Part shown: in pieces, positions 19,444 to 28,111 of the stretch
Layout of the letters: each line of letters opens with the position of its first letter
Position numbering within the stretch: the stretch's first letter is position 1
Source of the DNA: Singulisphaera sp. GP187
GTDB taxonomy: Bacteria; Planctomycetota; GCA-002687715
Assembly: GCA_945907755.1 (NCBI GenBank)
Contig: CAMDTN010000006.1
Location: forward strand, 1 to 64,000
DNA length: 64,000 nt
Direction: 5' to 3'
Notes under the pieces: model-generated
Databases searched by the model: none
What the model was told of the DNA's origin: nothing
The model's input: the letters and a program-made list of their open reading frames with translations, nothing else
Made by a program: the position numbers and the translations under genes

Positions 19444-20365
19444 GCAACAGTTGCGTGGTGGCCGCAAGGCGCTGCGCATCCAAAAGATCTGTGCGCGCCT
19501 GCGCGCACTGCGCCGTGCCGTCCAGCTCTCGAATCAGGCGCACTTCCGCTTCCACTTCCGGGAGCTGCGCCAACTCAACCATGAACTCAAGCGTTTCAGG
19601 AATGTCCTCAAACAGCGCGTCCAATCGCTCGATCAACTGCGCGCCAAGGCACGCATCTATCGCAGCCGCCTGCGCGTCCTCGTCCGCATCATCACAAGCG
19701 GCAAGGTGCGTGCGCAAAGCTGGATCCAGCAAGAAAGCGCGGCGCAGCGCTTGCACGGCTCCCTCGCGGTCTTCCAACATCAAGGCCACCACGCCACGCA
19801 GCAGCGCCGCGGCGCTGTCCCCGGCCTCTGGATGCAGCAACGCCATTGCCGCCTGCGGCCTTCCGCCCAACAACTCCACTTCGGCCAACAATTGCGACAG
19901 ACCTTGGTCGCCCGGCGCTAACTGCCGCAAGCGCCTTAGGCACGCGCCCGCCGCATCCCACTGCGCCGTCAGCATCAGCGCCTTGGTGCGTCCGGACAGC
20001 GCTGTTGCCAGAGTTTCGATGGACTCATCGCGCAGAGGTTTCTCTGCATCCACTTTGCGCACCGCACGCTCGAAAGCACCAGCAGCTTCGTGATGTTCCA
20101 TGCGGGCCAGATGCACTTCGCCTAAAAGCAAGAACCCTTCGGGGCGGTCGATGTCTGCGCGCACGACTTCGCCAGCCATAGCTAAGGCTTCATCCAATTT
20201 TCCCGCTTGCAGCAAGCTCTCTGCTTCCAGCGCAATGATGCCGATGTCTTCGCGATCAGCATGAACAGGCTGCATCGGCTTGGCGTGGCGTAAGGCCGTT
20301 GTGCGCGACGGTCGTGCCGAACGCCTTCCCGCTGGTCCGGGCCGTCTGCTGCGATCGGATTCCAT
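19415..20365 (-). CDS. TPR-like repeat protein
   Basis: 316 residues with tandem helical hairpins of tetratricopeptide type: EAESLLQAGKLDEALAMAGE, FLLLGEVHLARMEHHEAAGA and LLRGVVALMLEDREGAVQA are the clearest, each with the Ala/Gly/Ala spacing. There is no signal peptide or membrane helix, so it is probably a cytoplasmic scaffold. Its ATG shares one base with the mutY stop (TGATG), and its 3' end overlaps the convergent terC gene by 29 bases. Partner unknown. Confidence 0.75.
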   Translation of the reverse strand: MESDRSRRPGPAGRRSARPSRTTALRHAKPMQPVHADREDIGIIALEAESLLQAGKLDEALAMAGEVVRADIDRPEGFLLLGEVHLARMEHHEAAGAFERAVRKVDAEKPLRDESIETLATALSGRTKALMLTAQWDAAGACLRRLRQLAPGDQGLSQLLAEVELLGGRPQAAMALLHPEAGDSAAALLRGVVALMLEDREGAVQALRRAFLLDPALRTHLAACDDADEDAQAAAIDACLGAQLIERLDALFEDIPETLEFMVELAQLPEVEAEVRLIRELDGTAQCAQARTDLLDAQRLAATTQLLLRGSGLAGA

Positions 20366-21408
20366 CAGATTGCCCCCACGCGCAGAAGTTTCGCGCTCTC
20401 CGTCGTCAGATTCCGTTGCGGCGCGGTTGGGTCTACCAACGCGGCGCTGCGCAAGCGCCCGCGGGCGTCCACCTCGACCAGCCTGCAACGCAAACGGTGC
20501 GTGGTGATGCTGTGACTGACTTGGCGCAGCACGCGGCCCTCCCCTGCAGCCTTGAGGCCGATGGGTGCCAGCAGCGTGCGCAACATGGCTGCATCCGTGG
20601 CGCTGCCGCGCGGCAACCACGCGCCGGGCAATTCCCAGAATCCGGGCAGTAAGGCAGCGTCTGCTGGGCGTTGCACCATCACCACGCGCCGGCCGCGCCG
20701 CACCAAGAGGCGCAGCGAATCCACCGCCGTCGAGAGCTTTCGAGGCGCTGGATGCGGGAAGCGCTCGACGCTTTGAGTGCTGTGCGCCACGCAAGATCGT
20801 GCGAGCGGGCACGCGGCGCAGTCTGCCGCTGCTGCGCGGCACAGCAGTGCTCCCAATTCGATGAGTGCTTCCGAAAAGTTGCGGGCTTGCGCAGCAGGAA
20901 CAGAATGCAGCAGCACTTCGCGCGCGGCGCTGCGAAAGGCTTGCGAATTGACTGGGCTCTCGTGCCCCAGCCAACGCGCCATCACGCGGGCCACATTGGC
21001 ATCGATCACCGCGGCAGGTTGGTTGAACGCGAGGGCCACGATGGCGGCTGCGGTGTAGTCGCCGATTCCTGGCAAGCCGCGCAAAATTTGCTCGTTCCGG
21101 GGCACGCTGCCCGCGTGGTCTCGCACCACCACCCGCGCGGCTTGCTGCAAAGAGCGCACACGTCGGTAGTAGCCCAGCCCAGCCCACGCGGCTAAGGCGG
21201 CGCTCTCTTCGGCTCCTGCTAACGCGCGCGGCGTTGCGAAGCGCTGCATGAATTCGGGGAAGCGTTTACTCGCGACCAGCGCAGTGGTTTGCTGCAGCAT
21301 GATTTCGGCCACCCACACCCGCCACGGGGTGCGTTGCTGCCGCCAAGGCAAATCACGGCGTGCATGCGCAAACCACGCCAACAACTGGTCTGCAGGGAGA
21401 CGCTTCAC
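20365..21408 (-). CDS. mutY: A/G-specific adenine glycosylase MutY
   Basis: Removes adenine opposite 8-oxoguanine. It has 347 residues. Glu35 in AEIMLQQT is the catalytic acid, the HhH is LPGIGDYTAA (112-121), catalytic Asp136 is in AVIDANVARV, and the [4Fe-4S] ligands Cys190, Cys197, Cys200 and Cys206 have exact CX6CX2CX5C spacing. A NUDIX-like C-terminal 8-oxoG-recognition domain follows (VMVQRPADAALLPGFWELPG). A GTG start at 21408 is chosen because it overlaps the upstream stop (GTGA) and gives the conserved N-terminus. Confidence 0.94.
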   Translation of the reverse strand: MKRLPADQLLAWFAHARRDLPWRQQRTPWRVWVAEIMLQQTTALVASKRFPEFMQRFATPRALAGAEESAALAAWAGLGYYRRVRSLQQAARVVVRDHAGSVPRNEQILRGLPGIGDYTAAAIVALAFNQPAAVIDANVARVMARWLGHESPVNSQAFRSAAREVLLHSVPAAQARNFSEALIELGALLCRAAAADCAACPLARSCVAHSTQSVERFPHPAPRKLSTAVDSLRLLVRRGRRVVMVQRPADAALLPGFWELPGAWLPRGSATDAAMLRTLLAPIGLKAAGEGRVLRQVSHSITTHRLRCRLVEVDARGRLRSAALVDPTAPQRNLTTESAKLLRVGAI

Positions 21409-21830
21409 GGTTTCTTGCCGGGTTGCGGCTGCTCCAGCGGATGAAAACCGCCGGTCTCTTGATCTTGCACGCCCACCACGAACGGGCCGCGGCTCGCGCG
21501 CTCGTTGCCCGCTCCGATAAAGGCTCGCGTGCTGAGTTCCAAGACACCGCGAGTCAAGACGCGGCGCGCCGGTGCTTCCGGCTGCATGCCTTCGATGCTG
21601 CCCCGTGGAGTGAACCAGCCCCCGACGAATTCGCCGCGCAAGAACGGAGGCACTGGCGCGGCGGCTTGGTCCGCGCTGTGCATGCTGAGCGCAGGAAACT
21701 GAATCCAACCCTGCACGCGCGACGCTTCGGGGTGTTCGTGCTCCAAGGACACAACGGAGTTGTCACCCGAAGTGCCTAAGAAGGAGCAAGCACCCAAGGA
21801 CAACATCAACGCCAGAGCAAGGCTGCGCAT
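21405..21830 (-). CDS. Hypothetical lipoprotein
   Basis: 141 residues. The N-terminus MRSLALALMLSLGACSFLG is a lipoprotein signal with lipobox LGAC, so Cys15 would be lipidated. The rest has no recognised domain; it is beta-rich with a Pro/Gln/Lys tail. The start is fixed by the signal; an upstream in-frame Met lacks one. Its stop overlaps the mutY GTG start, so it is in the mutY operon. Confidence 0.7.
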   Translation of the reverse strand: MRSLALALMLSLGACSFLGTSGDNSVVSLEHEHPEASRVQGWIQFPALSMHSADQAAAPVPPFLRGEFVGGWFTPRGSIEGMQPEAPARRVLTRGVLELSTRAFIGAGNERASRGPFVVGVQDQETGGFHPLEQPQPGKKP

Positions 21831-21873
21831 GGGCGCGATCTTGCAGCATGAAGCGCTGCTGGCCAAGGCCCCA

Positions 21874-22287
21874 TCAAACTGTGGCGACGCGCCCCGGAGA
21901 TTCGGTATGACGCCGAATCTCCTGCAGCACACGCCGTGGGAACACCCCGGTGTCGATGGGTTTTTCTACCATGCCGCCGACACTCAGGCCGTTGTTCATG
22001 CCCAAAATGGCGTCGAACATCTCGCGCTGGGAGCGATCGCCCACGGTGACCACCGGGATTGGTGAGCCACCAAGAGTGCACAACCCTTGCACCAACGAGC
22101 AGCCTTCGTGCTCTGAAAGATCGAGATCCAGCACCACCAGCGTGGGTTGCTGCTCGCAGCAGGCTTTCAGCGCGGTGGCTGCATGAGTCACGCGCACAGT
22201 CCGAATGTCGTTGGCCTCGAGCAGGTCGCCCATGAGGGTGAGGTGGAATGGACTAGAAGCCACGATGAGCACAAGCGGAGTTTGCAT
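21874..22287 (-). CDS. CheY-like receiver domain protein with degenerate acidic pocket
   Basis: Stand-alone 137-residue receiver. The phosphoacceptor strand LVVLDLDLSEHEG (Asp near 55), the switch Thr in PVVTVGD and the invariant Lys in VEKPID are present. The N-terminal strand reads LIVASSPFH, so the usual acidic pair (DD/ED) that binds Mg2+ is replaced by Ser-Ser. It may be a weakly or non-phosphorylated adaptor. No histidine kinase is adjacent. The gene is 43 bp upstream of the lipoprotein gene. Confidence 0.75.
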   Translation of the reverse strand: MQTPLVLIVASSPFHLTLMGDLLEANDIRTVRVTHAATALKACCEQQPTLVVLDLDLSEHEGCSLVQGLCTLGGSPIPVVTVGDRSQREMFDAILGMNNGLSVGGMVEKPIDTGVFPRRVLQEIRRHTESPGRVATV

Positions 22288-22416
22288 GGCGATCCGCCTC
22301 CGCGGATGGGGAACACTCCGTCCAGCGGGCTCTGGACAGCGGGATTCTATGCGAAAAGACTCATCGGTGCCACGGAAATCCTGAAAATGCCGGCATTCGG
22401 GAGGTCGAGCACCTAT

Positions 22417-23520
22417 CTATGAGGGGTGCGCCTGATGCAGCAGGCAGCCTGCCCCAGAGGCGAAGCGCCTGAGCGCGGGTTCAGCCCCAGCATGGGCCAG
22501 CAGCAGCAGGTGGCCACCGAAGCCCCCACCAGCGAAGGTGGCGGCCAAGACACCCGGAACTGCGCGCGCAGCACGGAGTTGGGCAATCGACTGTGGCAGC
22601 CCAACTTCGAACAGTTGCACGAGGCTCTCGGCACTGGCGTTCATCAGCGCCGCAAAAGCGGTGAGATCCCCCGTAGCGACGGCATTCACGGCGAGGCGCA
22701 CACGCTTGATCTCAGATAGGACATGCTCGGCGCGCTTAATCAGTAGCGGCGACAACTGCACGCGGCGCCGGCGAAGAGTCTCCACACTCACCCTGCCGAG
22801 TGTGGGCGCTTCGCCCTCCACTCCCAGCACGCGCGCCGCTTGTGCGCATTCATGCACGCGTTGGGCATAGGGCGTGGCCGGCAACTCGCGCGGCGCCCCA
22901 ACATCCAACAGCCACCATTCATGGGCGGGGAACCGCGCTGCAAAGCGATGTCCTCGCACCGTTGCGGCGGCGCAATCAATGACCACCAATGTGCGTGCAC
23001 GCCCATGCAGGATCACGCCCGGGTCCAACAAGCCAACCGGTGCACCAGTGACCGCGCGCTCTGAATCACGCACCAGCACCATGGCTTCTGCATCTGACAG
23101 CTCAAGACCGTTGGCCGCGAGCAACGCGCGCAGCACCACCACTTGCAACGCCGCGCTGCTGGCAATGCCGCCGCAGGGCAGGGTGCCTTGGAGTTCACCG
23201 TGCAAACCTCGCGTGAGCGAGCGGCATGCGCTGAGCGCACCACGGATGCCTTCGGCGTAGGCACGCCACGATCCAACAACAGCGGCGCTCCATCCCCCCA
23301 CCAGCGGCGGCGACGCTTGCACGCTGCTGCTCCAAACCTCTGCGAAATCGCGGCTGCTAACAGTGATGCTGCCGTCCATGGTGGCGCGCCCGCGGAAGGT
23401 GATGCCCTCACTCAATGTGAGGCCGCTGCACAAGCCACCTTGGTGATCGGTGTGTGCGCCCACCGGGCTGATGCGGTAGGGCGCAAAGGCCTCGAAGACA
23501 GGTGCCGTTTCAAGTTTCAT
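22417..23520 (-). CDS. GHMP sugar kinase, galactokinase/galacturonokinase-like
   Basis: ATP-dependent anomeric sugar kinase. It has 367 residues. Motif 1 reads APYRISPVGAHTDHQGG; motif 2, the ATP-binding loop, reads LPCGGIASSAAL; motif 3 near the C-terminus reads FAGGGFGGHLLLL. Classical galactokinases have GEHTDYNGG in motif 1; GAH-DHQGG is what I recall from plant galacturonokinase, so a uronic acid may be the substrate (inference). The start at MKLETAPVF is preferred over in-frame Mets 4 and 12 codons earlier, but the ribosome site is not decisive. Confidence 0.8.
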   Translation of the reverse strand: MKLETAPVFEAFAPYRISPVGAHTDHQGGLCSGLTLSEGITFRGRATMDGSITVSSRDFAEVWSSSVQASPPLVGGWSAAVVGSWRAYAEGIRGALSACRSLTRGLHGELQGTLPCGGIASSAALQVVVLRALLAANGLELSDAEAMVLVRDSERAVTGAPVGLLDPGVILHGRARTLVVIDCAAATVRGHRFAARFPAHEWWLLDVGAPRELPATPYAQRVHECAQAARVLGVEGEAPTLGRVSVETLRRRRVQLSPLLIKRAEHVLSEIKRVRLAVNAVATGDLTAFAALMNASAESLVQLFEVGLPQSIAQLRAARAVPGVLAATFAGGGFGGHLLLLAHAGAEPALRRFASGAGCLLHQAHPS

Positions 23521-23600
23521 GACGCAGATCATGCTGCGCCATGCCGGCAAGCGCACAAGCCCGAAACATGCGCCGTGGTGGCGCGTAGGAACGGCGGACC

Positions 23601-23606
23601 AAGGAG
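23601..23606 (+). promoter_or_regulatory. Ribosome binding site that decides the DUF1800 start
   Basis: AAGGAG abuts an in-frame ATG at 23607 (no spacing) but lies nine bases before the ATG at 23616, so the second ATG is the likely start and gives a clean signal peptide. Confidence 0.65.
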
Positions 23607-23615
23607 ATGCCTGTC

Positions 23616-25136
23616 ATGCTCAAGTTCGCACCGTTGCTGTTGTTGGCCATCAGCGTCGCGCTCAGTGCGCAACAAACTGTGTTCGACGAGAGCGCCGCAC
23701 GACACCTTTTGTCCCGTGCTGGATTTGGCGCCACCGCCGCCGAGGCTCAGCGCTTGAGCGCAATGGGGCTCGAAGCCGCGGTCAAACATCTGCTCGATCA
23801 AGCTGCGCAGCCCGCTGCAACACCCTTTGAAGCCAAGGCCTTCCGCATTGACCGAAAGGAAGTCGCCGGGATGACGCGCGATGAGCGCGAAGTCGTGCGC
23901 CGCCGCGTCCAGCGCGACGACCTGTCGCAGCTCCGCGAGTTCACTCAATGGTGGTTCGGCGCCATGCAGCGCGGCGATTCACCGCTGCGCGAGAAACTGG
24001 TTCTGTTCTGGCACGGCTACTTCACCAGTTCCATGCGCGATGTCCGCGATTCGAAGCGCATGATTCAGCAGAATGAACTTTTCCGGCGCGAGGCGGCCGG
24101 CTCGTTCCGCACGCTGCTGACAGAAATCACAGTGGACCCCGCAATGTTGGAGTATCTCGACAACGACGAGAATCGCAGCGGCAAACCCAACGAGAATTAC
24201 GCGCGCGAAGTGATGGAACTGTTCACGCTGGGTGTGGGCAACTACTCCGAAAAAGACATCTCTGAGGCCGCACGCGCCTTCACGGGCTGGCGCGTGAACG
24301 GCGACGAAGTGTCGCTGGAACGACGCGGCGCCGACCGCGGCGTGAAGACCGTACTGGGCAATACGGGGCGCTTAGACACCGCCGATGTGCTGAGCCTTTT
24401 GCTGGCTCAAGAGGCCGCGCCGCGCCATGTAGCCACGCGCCTTTTGCGTTTCTTCGTTGGCGATGTCATTCCCCCAGGACTGCACGAGCGCATCATTGCC
24501 AAATTGCGGAGTGCAGATTGGCAGATGGCCCCCGTGCTGCACGCGCTGTTCACAGACCCAGAGTTCTATTCTGATGCCGTGCGCGGCGCACGCATTCTGT
24601 CACCCGTGGAATTCATCGTTGGCATCGCGCATCGTCTCGGCGAGACGCCACCTGCCACACTCATGGCCGCATCCGCATCGCTGATGGGCCAAACATTGTT
24701 CGACCCACCGGATGTGAAAGGCTGGGACGGCGGCGAGCATTGGATCACCAGTGCAAGCCTTCTGCACCGCAACAACTGGGCTGGCTATCTCGTTGAAGGC
24801 GTTTCCATGCGCAAGTTGCTTAGCGATACGGAATCCAAAGGCGGAAAACTATCCGAGCGCTCGCTACTGAATTCGCTGCGCGGCAAGGAATGGAAGCCTG
24901 CGCAACGATTGTTGCCGGCGCTGAAGGCGGCTGGAGTGAACAGCGCTGAAGCACTGGTGCAACATCTGTGCCAGCAATTCTTGGTGGTCGCGCCCACCAC
25001 GGAATCCGCCGCAGAGCTGGAGGCTTTTGTGAAGCGCAACGGCCATTTCAAGGAAGGCACACAACTTCCACCCGAGAGTTTCATCCGCACGCTTGTGCAC
25101 TTGATCTTGTCGCTGCCTGAAGCGCAGCTTGGCTGA
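23616..25136 (+). CDS. DUF1800 family secreted protein
   Basis: 506 residues with signal peptide MLKFAPLLLLAISVALSAQ. It shows the DUF1800 landmarks HLLSRAGFGATAAEAQRL at the N-terminus, LREKLVLFWHGYFTSSM, YLDNDENRSGKPNENYAREVMELFTLGVGNYSE split over ~180-210, AFTGWR and DPPDVKGWDGG. The biochemical role of the family is unknown; members are almost always next to a DUF1501 gene, as here. Its stop lies within the ribosome site of the DUF1501 gene, indicating a two-gene operon. Confidence 0.9.
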   Translation: MLKFAPLLLLAISVALSAQQTVFDESAARHLLSRAGFGATAAEAQRLSAMGLEAAVKHLLDQAAQPAATPFEAKAFRIDRKEVAGMTRDEREVVRRRVQRDDLSQLREFTQWWFGAMQRGDSPLREKLVLFWHGYFTSSMRDVRDSKRMIQQNELFRREAAGSFRTLLTEITVDPAMLEYLDNDENRSGKPNENYAREVMELFTLGVGNYSEKDISEAARAFTGWRVNGDEVSLERRGADRGVKTVLGNTGRLDTADVLSLLLAQEAAPRHVATRLLRFFVGDVIPPGLHERIIAKLRSADWQMAPVLHALFTDPEFYSDAVRGARILSPVEFIVGIAHRLGETPPATLMAASASLMGQTLFDPPDVKGWDGGEHWITSASLLHRNNWAGYLVEGVSMRKLLSDTESKGGKLSERSLLNSLRGKEWKPAQRLLPALKAAGVNSAEALVQHLCQQFLVVAPTTESAAELEAFVKRNGHFKEGTQLPPESFIRTLVHLILSLPEAQLG

Positions 25137-25146
25137 GGAGCACACC

Positions 25147-26373
25147 ATGACTTTCAACCGCAGACAGTTCCTTGGCACCACCGCCGCCGGAGCGGCAATC
25201 TTTGCTTTCTCCACCATGGCCAGCGCGCCGCTCTTGGGACGCACGCGCGAGAGGCGCAGTGCCCCACCAGCGCGCATCTTGGTCGTGTTGCAACTTTCTG
25301 GTGGCAACGACGCGCTGAACACTCTCGTGCCGTTTGGCGACAGCGCCTATTACGCAGCGCGTCCAGGCCTCGCGCTCAAGGAAAGCGAAGTGCTGAAACT
25401 GAATGAGCAGATGGGCCTGCATCCGGCTCTCGGCGAGTGGCACAAACTCTATGCGCAAGGGCGCCTCGCGATTGTGCAGGGCGTCGGCTACCCAAACCCC
25501 ATCCGCTCGCATTTTTCCAGCATGGATGTCTGGCACGCGGCCGACACCCGCGGCAGGTTGGCAGGAAAAGGCTGGTTGGGCGGCCTCGCCGAGAACGCAT
25601 GGCCTGACGAGACCGACCCCAATCTGCTGATTCACATTGGATCGCGCGCACCTTTCGCGCTGCAGAATCGCGCCCACCCGCCGGTCACATTTTCCACACC
25701 TGCGGCCTACCGTTGGGTTGGGGCCCCCGATGAATTGGCCACTGTGGAACGCGCAGCGGATGCCTGCGACACAGCGCCCGCAGATGCGACGCCAGCGAAC
25801 GGCCGCGACCGCGCACTCCAACGCATTCAACGCACGCTTGCTGATGCGCGCGTTTCATCCGACCAAGTGCGTGCCGCCGCGCGCGACTTCAGCCCTAAGC
25901 AGACCTTTGGCGCTAATGGGCTGGGAGCATCCCTCGCCACCGTCGCGGCGCTGATACAAGCGGACCTCGGCACACGCATCTACAGCGTCGAGCTTGGCGG
26001 CTTCGACACGCACAACCAACAATTGCAACGGCATAGTCGCTGCCTCGCAGAACTGGACGGGCTGGCCGCGTTCCAGCGCGAATTGGAAGCGCGTGGGCTT
26101 GCCGACCGCGTGATGACTGTGGTCTTCTCGGAGTTCGGGCGGCGTGTGGCCCAAAACGGCTCCGGCGGAACCGACCACGGGGCTGCAGGAAACATGTTTG
26201 TCATGGGCACCAAGGCCAAGGGCGGGCTGTACGGCCAGTTGCCCAGCCTCACCACCCTCGAACGCGGCGACATGGTGTTCAACACAGATTTCCGCCGTGT
26301 TTGCAGCAGCATCGCTGTCAATTGGTTCGGCACCAAACCCATCGACGGGTTTGAAGCGTTGCCTGTGATCTGA
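25147..26373 (+). CDS. DUF1501 family protein exported by the Tat route
   Basis: 408 residues. The N-terminus MTFNRRQFLGTTAAGAAIFA is a twin-arginine signal. The core has the DUF1501 features LVVLQLSGGNDALNTLVPFGD, HPALGEWHKLYAQGRLAIV, SHFSSMDVWH, GGFDTHNQ and VVFSEFGRRVAQNGSGGTDHG, resembling the alkaline phosphatase/sulfatase fold, so a periplasmic hydrolase is plausible. GAGGAG six bases upstream of the ATG fixes the start. Confidence 0.9.
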   Translation: MTFNRRQFLGTTAAGAAIFAFSTMASAPLLGRTRERRSAPPARILVVLQLSGGNDALNTLVPFGDSAYYAARPGLALKESEVLKLNEQMGLHPALGEWHKLYAQGRLAIVQGVGYPNPIRSHFSSMDVWHAADTRGRLAGKGWLGGLAENAWPDETDPNLLIHIGSRAPFALQNRAHPPVTFSTPAAYRWVGAPDELATVERAADACDTAPADATPANGRDRALQRIQRTLADARVSSDQVRAAARDFSPKQTFGANGLGASLATVAALIQADLGTRIYSVELGGFDTHNQQLQRHSRCLAELDGLAAFQRELEARGLADRVMTVVFSEFGRRVAQNGSGGTDHGAAGNMFVMGTKAKGGLYGQLPSLTTLERGDMVFNTDFRRVCSSIAVNWFGTKPIDGFEALPVI

Positions 26374-26437
26374 ACAGCGCGCGCGAAACCACTCAAAATA
26401 CGCCGCTCTTCGGCGCTGGGCGCCTATGATGGTGCCC

Positions 26438-28093
26438 ATGCGCTCCATCAGCAGCTTCGTCGCAGTGGTGTTCGTTCTGAGTGCAGCTCCGCTGTTCGCC
26501 GACATCGTCAGCGCTGGCGCGGTGCAGGTGCTGTTGCCGGCCAGCTCCTCGATCTATGGCGTCGCATCGGTGGTCGCCACCGCTAGGGACGGCCGCAGCA
26601 TGGTGGTCGCCAGTAGTGCACTCATCACCGGGGGCTATTCCTTCAGCGCGTTTTTCTTCGACCGCTTCGGGCAACAAGTCGCAGCGCCGCAAGTGATCGC
26701 TTTTCCCGCAGGGCAAGCTGCCTACAACTTTGATGTAGCGGCGTCTTCAAGTGGCTTCATGATGGTGTACGACGCAACGCCCAGCGCTGCTGCAGGCACC
26801 AATCGCGAAGTGTATTACCGCATGTACAGCTTCACGGGCCAGTTGCTCGCCAACGGCCAAGCCAACACCATCACCAGTCTCAATGAATCGCGCCCCGGGT
26901 GCGCCCCGCTCGCCGGCGGTGGCTTCGCATTGGTCTGGGTGCGGCAGTGGCTGATACCGGGCAGCCCTTCGCAGGGCATCTATTTGCGGCGTTACAGCAA
27001 CACAGGCGCGGCAGTTGACGCAATGGAGGTGCGTGTCGATGCCACCACCAACAGCTTTGGTGCACAAGATGCACCAGTGGTCAGCGCGTGGCCCACAGGA
27101 CAATTGGTGGTGGTGTGGCATGACGGCACACCCGACGGGCTTCCGGGGCAAACGTCACCAGACAACTTCGGCCAAGCCATCGTTGCGCGTTTTCTCAGCA
27201 ACACTTTGCAGCCCACCAGCGTGAACAACTTGGTGGTGAACAGCATCACTGCCAATGATCAGTTCGATCCGCGCGTGGCGGCCGACGACCGCAACACCTG
27301 CCTTATCGGTTGGTGCGGCGAGACAACGGCTGCTCAAGTCGATGGCTATTGTCGGCGCTTCAGCAGCACTGGGCTGGTCCTAACCCCGACCGACTTGCTA
27401 TTGACGCCAACCAATACTTCCAGCCAATTCCTGACCAGCGTCGGCATCAGCAGCAACGGCGAAGGCGTGGCGGTATGGATGGACGGGACCAACACGCCAG
27501 GGCAACCCGCCCCGCGCAATAGCTACGCGCGCTTGACGCAGCAGGGCGCGCTCATCGAATCCAACTTCGTTGAGGCAGGTGGCACCGCCAACGAAATTCA
27601 TAGCTTGCCGAAAATCGGCGCCGATGAGTACGGCAACATCCTCTGTGCGTACACCGTTGCGGTTTTCGCCACGACCAACCAACCGACACTGCGCTTGCGA
27701 CGCTTGGCGCGCACTTGCATCACACCAGGCGCGGCTACCTTGCCCATCGGTGGCAGCATGAGCTTGATTCTGTCGCTGCCCTCCGACGCCAACCAACCGT
27801 ACTTGCTCGCATGCTCCGCAGGCCAAGGCCCGCTGCCTTTGGACACTCGCCTGCTGCGTTTGGATTGGGACCTCATCTTGAACCTGTCCGTGTTCCAAGG
27901 CGGCGCTGGCATTTTCTATAACTTCACAGGGTTCCTTGGCGTAACCGGTTTTTCCTCTGACCCGGCGGTCATCGTGCCAAACATGCCTTCACTCGCCGGA
28001 CTCAACTTGCACTTCGCTGCAGTCACCGGAGTGATGGCGGCGCCATCAGGCGTGAACACCGTCACGGACACACTTTCAATGACGCTGCTTTGA
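26438..28093 (+). CDS. Secreted beta-propeller-like protein with shared C-terminal module
   Basis: 551 residues. The signal peptide ends at APLFADIV. The body contains repeats of about 55-70 residues with recurring pieces such as GGFALVWVRQWL, TGQLVVVWHDG, NTCLIGWCGE and GEGVAVWMDG: a hydrophobic pair, Trp, then acidic/Gly, typical of WD/kelch-like propeller blades. The last ~115 residues (from PGAATLPIGG) resemble the module in the proteins at 1-1680 and 38310. Function unknown; probably cell-surface. ATGs at 26426 and 26429 are alternative starts. Confidence 0.7.
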   Translation: MRSISSFVAVVFVLSAAPLFADIVSAGAVQVLLPASSSIYGVASVVATARDGRSMVVASSALITGGYSFSAFFFDRFGQQVAAPQVIAFPAGQAAYNFDVAASSSGFMMVYDATPSAAAGTNREVYYRMYSFTGQLLANGQANTITSLNESRPGCAPLAGGGFALVWVRQWLIPGSPSQGIYLRRYSNTGAAVDAMEVRVDATTNSFGAQDAPVVSAWPTGQLVVVWHDGTPDGLPGQTSPDNFGQAIVARFLSNTLQPTSVNNLVVNSITANDQFDPRVAADDRNTCLIGWCGETTAAQVDGYCRRFSSTGLVLTPTDLLLTPTNTSSQFLTSVGISSNGEGVAVWMDGTNTPGQPAPRNSYARLTQQGALIESNFVEAGGTANEIHSLPKIGADEYGNILCAYTVAVFATTNQPTLRLRRLARTCITPGAATLPIGGSMSLILSLPSDANQPYLLACSAGQGPLPLDTRLLRLDWDLILNLSVFQGGAGIFYNFTGFLGVTGFSSDPAVIVPNMPSLAGLNLHFAAVTGVMAAPSGVNTVTDTLSMTLL

Positions 28094-28111
28094 CGCTGGG
28101 CGCGCTGCGAG

